Shown here: positions 56,070 to 64,000 of the stretch, in pieces
How positions within the stretch are numbered: position 1 is the stretch's first letter
Layout of the letters: each line of letters starts with the position of its first letter
Assembly: GCF_000002235.5 (NCBI RefSeq)
Contig: NW_022145615.1
Coordinates: 33,921,594-33,985,593 of the forward strand
DNA length: 64,000 nt
Origin: Strongylocentrotus purpuratus
Lineage: Eukaryota; Echinodermata; Echinoidea; Camarodonta; Strongylocentrotidae
Direction: 5' to 3'
Notes under the pieces: model-generated
Told to the model about the DNA's origin: nothing
Database searches by the model: none
What the model saw: only the letters and a program-made list of their open reading frames with translations
Position numbers and translations under genes: made by a program

Positions 56070-56176
56070 TGACCAATGAATCAGAAGATGACGTAGATGT
56101 TACTAGAGAGCTCATTTCACAATGGACAACAGAAGTGCTACGTGACTTTCTACAAGGAGGAGACTCAAGCTTGTAA
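56070..56176 (+). pseudogene. small open frame in the left arm, possible SAP-like start
   Basis: A strong acceptor-like tract (CCTTTTATTTATCAG, ending 56048) precedes ATG 56070, which encodes about 35 residues: MTNESEDDVDVTRELISQW, then TTEVLRDFLQGGDSSL and a stop. The TxxxLRDFLxxG pattern resembles the first helix of SAP DNA-binding domains but is too short to prove it. In the right arm the same sequence (59215-59310, minus) is frameshifted, so it is probably decayed. Confidence 0.35.
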
Positions 56177-56422
56177 ACCGAGGAGTCATTATTTTATGGG
56201 TGTTCTCTGCCGGCTGCCTTGACGCTGGGGTAGCTTTTCAGCCATCCGAGGTTAAGACTGAGAGGAACTGGACAATGGATGGATAGGGGAGGACGGGGGG
56301 GGGGGTAGGAATGCAGAACTGGCCTACTATGTATGTACCTACTGGATAAGGACCCTCCATCACTAGAGGGAAAAATAATGAGAGACTTCAAAAGAGGGGA
56401 AGGCATATAGTTATTTTGCCTT

Positions 56423-58942
56423 GTGAAAAAAAATTAGATTTAGCCCCTAAAAAAGCGTTCTTCGGTATCAAATGATGACAGGTGAAACCTCACAATTGTA
56501 GAATTATTATCTGTAATGTGATTTCCAAACCATGTGACAGCCAATGGTGTATGTTGTAAAGGTATTGTAAAAGGCATTGTTTAACACCAGGCCCCCCCCC
56601 CCCCACTCCGAGAACAGACGGACCCCATGCGTGTTATCAAAATGTCCGGTAAAGGGGTACTTTTCGTATGACAAAGTCCGGCCCGAGAATTGTACAAAAA
56701 GGGGTGTATTAACTTTTCACCCGGAGATTTCTTTAAAAAGGGGGTATTTTTTCTTTTTTTCTCTTATCTCTTTGGACTCCTGAGAAATTATTCTGAATTT
56801 AGGGGGTACATTGAGCATTTTTCATGATTTAGGGGAGTCTCCAAGGCAGGAAAAGCCCGCGAAAGGGGGGTTTGGAAATGTTGGCAGTCCTCAGATAGGG
56901 GGTGCTTTCAAAAAGAGGGAACAAGCATATGCGTACCCTAAATAACACTGAGTGGGGGGGGGGCGGGGTTTAACAATGTTTAATTTGAGATTGACGTATG
57001 GCCCTACGCGCTACCAGTGTCTGCGATATGGTGTATTAATACTGAAGCCCTAACAAAATCGCGCTTCAAAATGATCAAGAAGTGCCTCAAAAAAGTAAAA
57101 AATCTTTGATTGACCCCTTTTACCATACTCGTTTTCCCCAATAGACTTGTAGTGTTATGAAAAGCGTTTGACAAACACAAAATTTGGTTTCGATTTCCAA
57201 TCGTAAATATCTTGATAATCAGACAGGCGATCGGATTGTAAAAGTCATTGAGTTCTTGACTGACCTAAAATTATCATTGCAGCATGAGCTAAATCCAGGA
57301 TTTTGTTTCAGAATCTGAGATAATGTTACCGGATCCCTTTAAATGCGTTTGCATTAAATGTGGTACCCCCCCCCCCCCCCCAACTCAGTGTTATTTAGGG
57401 TACCCACATGCGTGTTCCCAGCACCCCCCCTTTTTTTTTTAGCATAAGTCCCCTGTGTTAAGTCAATACGGGTAGATTTTGTTTCTTTGTTATACAAGCC
57501 TTTTCAGCACCCCCCCCCCCCCTTCTCAGCAAAAGTCCAGTGTGTAAAGTCAATACGGGCAGATCTTTTTCATTGCAAAACTCCAGAGAATCCAAAACTC
57601 TGCTGCCAGGCTCTGTTCACTTTGATGTACATGTACGGTATATGTATTGTAATTTGTAGGTTTATTCACACTTTTTTGTTTTGTTTAATAAATAATTGTT
57701 TATCAGTCTATTTTTGTTTGTTATAGCGCTAAGAGATTTTGGTGGTAAGCGCTTTAAAAGTAGCGTTTTTTTTTATTTTAATTTTTTAAATTTTGTTACG
57801 AGCCAGAGATTTTGGGAACATGCATGCGGTACCTCCGTTCCCTGTTGATATTGATCTCATGGTTATATTTATTTTATAAATAAAATTAAACAACACAGTG
57901 AGGGTTGTAGATGACTACTAAGCAATCATTACTGTATGTAGGACGCTGAGTTGAAGTTATTCATGATTTATTCAAGAGAGGAAGGTCGGACAGACCTGAT
58001 GTTTAAAATATTTAACAAGAGAAAATTCATAGAAACAGAGAGAGGCATTGAGAGAGATGTCGACGCTTAATGAAAGAAAAAGAGTGATAATAAGGAGAGA
58101 GAGGGGGGGGGGGGAGAGAAAGAGAGAGAGATGGAGAGGGGTGGGAGAGATAGACAGGGAGAGCAAGAATTAGGTGTGAAGAGGAAGATCAAGAGAATGA
58201 GAGATTAAATTTTTACAAATGTACATGTTTCCATGTACCTTTTCTTAATTTATATTATAATGTTAACAATATAGTGATGGTCTTTGCTTAATTTTAGTTT
58301 GCATTCTTTCCTCTAGCCTTGTATTCTAATTTATTATTTTAATTTAGTAAATGTTGTATAAATATAATTTTGATTTCTATCTCTTCCCCTATGTCATAGC
58401 CTTGTTCTTGCTCTCCCTTCCTTATGTTAGTCTATCTCTCTTTCTCTCTCTCTGTAATGATAACCCCTCTATCAATCTTTTCTTCATCAACTCTTGATAT
58501 ATTCCTCCTCTTCTCCTTCTCGTTCATCATCACGATCATCATCATCATCTCAAAACTGTATTAATCAATCTACATGACTGTATGAGACTCCTGAGATTGA
58601 TCAATACAGTTCTTATAATATAAGACCATTACGTACAAACAATAAACCATATGGTCACAATCATTTAATAAACAGTGGTAAGAACAATTATTCCAACTTG
58701 ATGGGCAACAACGTAATCTCCATTTTCTCCTCCTCATTCAAATATTGGCTTCTTTTTCATTCTTTACTCGTGTTACTTCTCTATCTCTCTGACTACAGTG
58801 TATACTCACAAGAAAGTAGAATCAACGGTTTGACATGAACCAGTCTAGAAAATGAACTAAATTTATTCAAGTATCAAATACATTTTGAATTTCAGACAGC
58901 TTTCTCCCAGGAGATGAAACAAATGTCTCCCTAACCAGAAAC
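56423..58942. other. central part of the foldback element, no gene recognised
   Basis: Contains a smaller inverted-repeat element (56578-56979: TTTAACACCAGGCCCCC.. against ..GGGGCGGGGTTTAAC), several C runs (57366-57381, 57510-57523), an ATTTATTTTATAAATAAAATT palindrome near 57870 and a GA-rich tract (58095-58160). Open frames are short and unrecognised. Confidence 0.55.
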
Positions 58943-59093
58943 TGGCAAAATAACTAAATGCCTTCCCCAATTTGTAGTCTCTCATTATTCTTCCGTCTAG
59001 TGAAGGAGGGTCCTTATCCAGTAGCACACAAATGTCTCTATACATAGTAGACGGCCATCTCTGCATGCCTTTCTTCCCCCCCCCCCCATCCAT
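58863..59093 (-). pseudogene. fragment resembling the post-SAP block of YqaJ-exonuclease-type proteins
   Basis: 76 codons reading QRWPSTMYRDICVLLDKDPP then SLDGRIMRDYKLGKAFSYFA and SFWLGRHLF. The spacing W-P..T-Y/M..D-I...L-x-D-x-P....M-x-x-Y-K-x-x-x-A-F-x-Y-F matches, from memory, a conserved block between the SAP domain and the SWIM/YqaJ domains of a large invertebrate protein family. No nuclease domain is visible, so this is at most a captured exon. It straddles the inner edge of the right arm; the left arm has a more decayed version (about 56325-56405). Confidence 0.35.
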
Positions 59094-59419
59094 CCATCGT
59101 CCAGTTCCTCTCTACCTCTCTACCTCGGATGGCTGAACAGTACCCCCAGCGTCAGGGCAGAGAACACCCATAAAATAATGACTCGTCAATTTCCAAGCTT
59201 GAGTCCCCTCCTTGTAGAAAGTCCCGTATCACTTCTGTTGTCCATTGTGAAATGAGCTCTCTCGTAGCATCTAGACCCTACGTCATCTTCTGATTCATCG
59301 GCCATAGTGTTTGATGATGCTGCAACTGATAAATAAAAGGAAAAAGACAATCAAATTTAAGTTTGTAACCTCAAGAATAACGGTAACAAAAGAACTCTTA
59401 TCGCACTAGATCATGGGGA

Positions 59420-59650
59420 AACATTTTTGTGCTAAAGGGTGACCCCAAAAAGGTGACCTAACCATCAGCTGAACGAAATATCGGTCTGCCAAATGTTCAT
59501 ATTTTCGGGGAAAAATAGGTGCTCTAACCGACCCCCCCCCCCCCTCCCCCTCTCATTCACCGGCTGGCTGAGTCGATGTGAAATTTTCGGCACGATTTTC
59601 AAATTTTAAACCCCCCCCCCCTCGAAAAAATCCTTCATACGCCCCCGTCA
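59420..59650. repeat. extra block in the right foldback arm, hAT-like remnant
   Basis: AAAATAGGTGCTCTAACCGA, C runs, CGGCACGATTTTCAAATTTT (also found at 19656) and TCCTTCATACGCCCCCGTC. It is absent from the left arm, so it arrived after the arms formed. Confidence 0.5.
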
Positions 59651-60219
59651 TGTAGATCCTCAAGTAGAGCTCATCAATACATAGACTATTATATTCAGAT
59701 CAAGATGACAAATCTATCGTTTTCATGGCCTCTTTTACTTTTTTACATTTACTAATTGCCATCACTATCTAACTGTCGGCCATTCTAGTAGATCCTATTC
59801 CAATATCAATTATGTATAGTCTATAGGATCTAGACCTATTCATATTTCCTGAGACATAAGTCTCATTTTACTGTAAATTTGGTTAACTTTGACCTAAAAC
59901 ACAAGGCAATCAGTCTACTTAAAATGCACACACATTTAAAGCTACGGGACTAGATCTAGGCCTACATTTACTAAAGTTGGACCCCGGCCCACTCTGATTA
60001 CGTCGTATTATCAGCTTTATTCGTCATAAAAATGAATAAACACAAACTTTGGTTTCTTACCGTACAAATGATACTGGAGTGAAAGAAAATCACTGCAGAA
60101 TAGCGGATTATGTACAAGATTAAGATGTTGCTTCGATAAGAATCCCATTGTTTGCAACGGGACAGCTGATCATGTCCCGGCATGCTTTGCGATGAAACAA
60201 CCGTGAAGGCACGTATTCT

Positions 60220-60600
60220 CGACGGCTTTTTTTATTTTTTATTCTCGACTGCTTTTTTTTTTTTTCTCGACTGCTTTTTTTTTTTTCTCGACTGGTTTTT
60301 TTTTTTCGACTCCTTTTTTTTTATTTCTCAACTGGTTTTTTTTTTTTCTCGACTGCTTTTTTTTTTTTCTCTCGACTGCTTTTTTTTTTTTTCTCGACTG
60401 CTTTTTTTTTTTTCTCGACTGCTTTTTTTTTTTCTCGACTGCTTTTTTTTTTTTCTCGACTGCTTTTTTGGAAACTCGATTGCTTTTTTGTAAACTCGAC
60501 TGCTTTTTTGTAAACTCGTTTGCTTTTTTGTAAGCTCGATTGCTTTTTTGTAAACTCGATTGCTTTTTTGTAAAGTCGACTGCTTTTTTGTAAACTCGAC
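60220..60600. repeat. 20-bp minisatellite in the right foldback arm
   Basis: Inverted counterpart of 54931-55280, with CTCGACTGC followed by T runs and CTCGATTGCTTTTTTGTAAA units. A few units differ in T number and one in sequence (CTCAACTGG). Confidence 0.9.
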
Positions 60601-61326
60601 CAATTATGACGGCTGTGGCGTGCCATAGACTAATTCACTAATTCTTTTTGGCTCAACGGGAGGGATTGGGGGGGGGGGGGGTATGGAACTCAATTTTTGT
60701 TTTACTCAACACCGTGTGTGTGTATGTGTGTGTGTATAATTGGTTTTTACAGATCAATCAGATATGATTATTTACGTCCGACCTTTAACGTCACTACACC
60801 CCCTTTTTTTACCAATTTTTTAAAAATAATTATTATTATATACCTCACTTAAGAAATCCAGCCATCTGATTGGTCGAATTGCATTCATAAACTTCAACTG
60901 TTCCTGTAAAATTCCCGGTAACCATGCTTAAAACATTTCAATATTTTTAATAACCATGGTTATTAAAAAAATAGGTCAGCCTCCATGGTTACCCCATAGG
61001 TTTACATGTTAAAAAATGGTTTGAGCGATGGAGGATACCGTATGTGTGCGAAGGATTGGTCGGTAATTTCAATACAATTGAATCTCGATCGATCTTTCCG
61101 ACAATTTTATCTTGCATTGTTGACATGAAGACGAAAATAAACTTCCAAAAACAAAAAAACAACATCTGCCGATAGATCTTGATCTAAGTTCGTGCCAATA
61201 TGCATTGCAAAAGTAAAAGAAGAGTCCGTATATGGAGCTTTTGCGAAGCATTCATCACACGCGAAGCCGGTTTCAATCCATTTTAATGTATATATTGTAC
61301 AAAACTGCCAAGTATGTGAATAGCGC

Positions 61327-61408
61327 GCGATGGCCGAGAGGTCTGAGGCGCTGACTTTAGATACATCTCCTTTTGTACGCAAGAGTTCGAATCTCATCTT
61401 CGACCAAA
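61327..61408 (+). repeat. tRNA-Leu-like head with A-rich tail (SINE or tRNA retropseudogene)
   Basis: ATGGCCGAGAGGTCTGAGGC is a good A box of tRNA-Leu type, CTTTAGA a Leu (TAG) anticodon loop, and GAGTTCGAATCTC an intact T arm with B box. The anticodon stem and acceptor stem do not pair, and CGACC is followed directly by an A run. A functional tRNA gene is therefore unlikely. Confidence 0.6.
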
Positions 61409-61464
61409 AAAAAAAAGTATTTTTTATTTTTTATTTTTTAGTCTATTTTTTTTCGGCATATAAA

Positions 61465-61629
61465 AGTATTAATGACTGCTTTAATATTCGAGAAATAGTT
61501 GTTTTCATACGCTCTCGGGAAGGTTACAATTGGGCTATTCCCCTCGGCAAGCCTCGGGGAATAGCACAATTCTAACCTTCCCTTGAGCGTAATAAAACAA
61601 CTATTTCTCTCAAAGCAGTCATTAATACT
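61465..61629. mobile_element. 165-bp hairpin MITE in arm D
   Basis: AGTATTAATGACTGCTTT at the left and AAAGCAGTCATTAATACT at the right. The arms continue almost to the centre (AATAGTTGTTTTCATACGCT, GGGAAGGTTACAATT, GCTATTCCCC) around CTCGGCAAGCCTCG. Arm C lacks it, so it postdates the duplication or was lost there. Confidence 0.75.
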
Positions 61630-61678
61630 ATATTATTTATTTTTTATCTTTTTTTTTAAAGGTAAAATTATCGTTACC

Positions 61679-61714
<36 letters not shown>

Positions 61715-61880
61715 TTTTTTTTTTTGGGGGGGGGGGCAGGGGAGGGCCAATCCCCCCCCCCTGGATCCGCCCTTGGGAGGGAAGGTCGCCCCCGAAAATT
61801 TTGAAATAAAAATACGTAGCTGGCATAAAATTCATAATGCAAAATGCATTTCTTCAAAGTGTGATCTCCCTCTCTCTCTC

Positions 61881-61911
<31 letters not shown>

Positions 61912-62253
61912 ACTATATATATATATATGAATATATTACATATACATTTTATGTTTTTTAATAATAATTTTGTTTTATTCCTCCAATAATGTAATACAAA
62001 CATACAATTGAATAAAATAAATAAATATTTTCAATATTGATTGCTTATACATAAACATAATTAAACAAAAACTCATACGCAGTATATATATCTAAGCAAA
62101 AATTGGAAGTAAACTTAGAATACATAAACATAAGTTATAAGTCAATTGTATATATTATTCACTTATAAAAACAAAACAAAAAAATATTATATATAAAAAA
62201 TATAAAAACTGGAGGTTAGTTACTGGTACTCCCAGATTCCCCTCCCTCACATA

Positions 62254-62306
62254 AACACACACACACACACGCACGCGCACGCACACACACACACACACAC
62301 ACACAC
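62254..62306. repeat. CA microsatellite at the arm C/D length difference
   Basis: The (CA)n here joins sequence that in arm C flanks two separate GT repeats (21693-21726 and 23393-23402), with 1.7 kb between them. Confidence 0.8.
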
Positions 62307-62439
62307 CTCAGGGGATGTCTGCTAACATTCTCAATTCAAGAAAAATACACTGAATAAGTAAGTTATTAACCAGGCTGCAAAATAGAGTTACACTTTAACA
62401 AGCTCACGGTGGAGAGGAAAGCAAATCTTAATTAATACT

Positions 62440-63260
62440 GAGCTGCTCCTACTTTAAAAATGAAATCCAAGCTTTCCTATTCTAATGGCTATTTTCTTTT
62501 TCTCATCCCTATGACTAAAAATAGTTTTCTTCATCTTTTCTAAAGTTGGTACTTATCCCCCCGATCTTGACATAAATATAACATACTTCACCAGATTTTT
62601 ATTCTATTTTGAACTACCTGCCAACCCAACAAATATATCTCGCCATTCTAAATCTTTAATTGCATCTAAGTCTAAATGTTGTACTAACTAAAGCCTGCCA
62701 TATCCTTTGAACGTTCCCGCAATATAAAAAAAAATGCTTGTATGTGTCGTTTTCCCGTTTACAAAACGAACATAAATTATCACCAACAAAACCAAATCTA
62801 TGAAGATGCTCATTAGTATATATGGCTCCATGCAATAATCTAAATTGAAATTCTCGTTGTGTTCTAATGAGTATAGTAATTCTTGGTCTATCAAATATAT
62901 CTTTTAATTCTTTATCTATAAAGTCGTAATTATTTTGCATATCCCTATACCTGCAAATCATACGTTTGCTGTTTAAATTGTTCTTGAACCCACATCTAAA
63001 AACTGTACTTTTTTAATCCTGAAATATAAAAATAAGTATTATAGCTTATAACATCAACCTCGAGGAGTTGTATCAACCCTGATTCATTTTTCATAGCCTG
63101 GGTATCGCATCATAATAAATATCAATAATCATAAGCAAATTATTACCTTTCATACCGAGGTTCACAAAATATTGAACAGACTTAACATGAGCTTTTTCAA
63201 TCAAGTGATTCAATTGAACAACCCCTCTTTCAAACAAACAAGTATCTATCAAATATAGTT
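62440..63260 (-). pseudogene. LINE ORF2 C-terminal fragment in arm D
   Basis: The third copy of the L1/Tx1-like tail: TQREFQFRLLHGAIYTNEHL, HRFGFVGDNLCSFCKREND, TYKHFFLYCGNVQRIWQALV. Here the zinc-binding pattern is complete (C-x2-C-x7-H-x4-C). It is interrupted by stops upstream of 62961 and lacks the polymerase core. Confidence 0.65.
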
Positions 63261-63560
63261 TTTTCATTTATACATATATTCCGATTATTAAAAATGATTG
63301 ATTTATATAAATACACACGCACAAACATACACACCCACACAAATACATACACCCATATATATATAGAGAGAGAGAGAGAGAGAGGGGGGATAGAGACACA
63401 GAGAATGAGAGAGCGAGAGAGAGAGAGAATTTTAAAAAGATATTAATGGCGATTTTGCATTAATTTTATAAAACACAGATCACCAAAACATCATTTAAAG
63501 CTAGATGGTTAAATGTAATATTTTCTGATAATGAATGAGACTATTCATCTACGTATAGCA

Positions 63561-63812
63561 GGAGGCGCGATGTTCAGTGCTAGAGCAGTGGTCTCGTAAC
63601 CGGGAGGTCCTGGGTTCAAAATCAAGCCGATGCGCTAGTGCCCTTTGGTAAGGCAGTAATCCTCATTACAAAGTCCCTCGGAAAGGACTAAAAGCCGTCA
63701 GTGCCTTGATTGCTTACGTAGAAGCATACATATGCTTCTCAACAGTCAGATAAAAACAAACATACAAACAGACAAACATATAAGGAGCGAAGGCTGCCTC
63801 GCTCAACCATTT
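63561..63812 (+). repeat. tRNA-derived SINE, duplicate copy
   Basis: Same SINE as 20175-20425 in the opposite orientation, carried by arm D of the inverted duplication. The tRNA-Thr-like head with CTCGTAA and the GGTCCTGGGTTCAAAATC B-box region is at about 63565-63635. Confidence 0.7.
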
Positions 63813-63957
63813 TCTATTGTGACGCTGTAGAAATCAACATAGTTGGATAAACAGGTTACCAGAATCCCTTTCCTTTGAAATCAGAATTTTGCGGTAATTG
63901 AATATTAGATACAAATTAAAGTGAACTACTTTATCCAACACGAGAAAAAAGCCAAGC

Positions 63958-64000
63958 AGTGTCAATTTTTCTGGGAACTTCTGCACGCTACTTTTGACAC
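63958..64000 (-). CDS. second copy of the MFS terminal exon, partial (window edge)
   Basis: Read on the minus strand, the last bases encode VSKVACRSSQKN followed by TGA. This matches the end of the exon at 19891-20021 with one residue changed (QKN for QEN). The sequence inward of it (20022 onward versus 63957 downward) is also an inverted copy, so this is the 3' end of a duplicated MFS gene in the opposite orientation. Only about 14 codons lie inside the window, so whether that copy is intact cannot be judged. Confidence 0.65.

Larger units (their letters stand above)
54893..60627. mobile_element. 5.7 kb foldback element with long inverted arms (TU-like)
   Basis: The ends TATGGCACGCCACAGCC and GGCTGTGGCGTGCCATA are exact complements. 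A perfect 6-bp target duplication GACTAA lies at 54887-54892 and 60628-60633. The inverted arms are 54893-56422 and 58943-60627 (1.53 and 1.69 kb) around a 2.5 kb centre. The outer 400 bp of each arm is a tandem array of GCAGTCGAGTTTACAAAAAA units. Long arms with short tandem repeats resemble sea-urchin TU foldback elements (from general knowledge), though those are reported with 8-bp duplications. No transposase is recognised. Polinton identity is rejected: the ends are not AG..CT and no capsid, polymerase or integrase is present. Confidence 0.85.
60725..64000. repeat. arm D of the inverted duplication (partner of arm C)
   Basis: Reverse complement of 19985-24075, from the GT repeat near 60711 to the window edge. 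It contains one LINE tail copy where arm C has two, the SINE, and the MFS 3' end. About 785 bp (60843-61628) with a tRNA-like head and a hairpin MITE are specific to this arm. Confidence 0.88.

Noticed and set aside
54893-60627. Polinton/Maverick (long inverted repeats, 6-bp duplication)
   Set aside because: The termini are TATGG..CCATA rather than AG..CT, the length is only 5.7 kb, and no polymerase, integrase, ATPase or capsid gene is visible.

Overview
This is eukaryotic, TE-saturated DNA. Introns with GT/AG borders, LINEs, tRNA-derived SINEs, a Ty3/Gypsy element, a PIF/Harbinger element and dozens of hAT-like termini of the form CAGGGGCGGATCCAG all point to a marine invertebrate deuterostome. 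A sea-urchin-like echinoderm is my best guess: the long foldback element with short tandem repeats in its arms recalls the sea-urchin TU elements. This assignment is inference. Only one host gene is convincingly present, the C-terminal half of a monocarboxylate-transporter-like MFS protein (exons 1-673 and 19891-20021, + strand). No rRNA gene, CRISPR array or operon is present.

Layout. 674-19890 is one 19.2 kb intron of the MFS gene, nearly all of it filled by nested insertions: a giant hAT-like composite (1306-19844, 8-bp duplication GTGTCATG), a second one inside it (1689-17090, near-matching 8-bp duplication), a recent Ty3/Gypsy LTR element inside that (2608-10905), a 1.6 kb palindromic element (15318-16883) and blocks of two satellite-like repeats. 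19985-24075 is one arm of an inverted duplication whose other arm is 60725-64000. That second arm ends at the window edge in a copy of the MFS stop region on the - strand, so two MFS copies probably face each other tail to tail. 24264-26994 is an inverted copy of 1689-13182 and preserves the empty site of the LTR element. 27000-32480 is mostly featureless.

32508-48356 reads as one CR1/L2-like LINE split twice: by a two-gene PIF/Harbinger transposon (33355-38778) and by a satellite-bearing hAT-like element (40379-47344, perfect 8-bp duplication AACGGATT), which itself carries another LINE (42542-46637). 48620-54499 is an almost full-length I/Nimb-like LINE with RNase H, with one in-frame stop in ORF2. 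54893-60627 is a 5.7 kb foldback element with 1.5-1.7 kb inverted arms, a perfect 6-bp target duplication and possible fragments of a SAP/YqaJ-type exonuclease gene.

Most of the interest lies in architecture rather than enzymes. The hAT-like elements have no visible transposase and are built from tandem modules, one of which ends each unit in a perfect GC hairpin. Paralogous empty sites inside the same window allow several insertions to be ordered in time.
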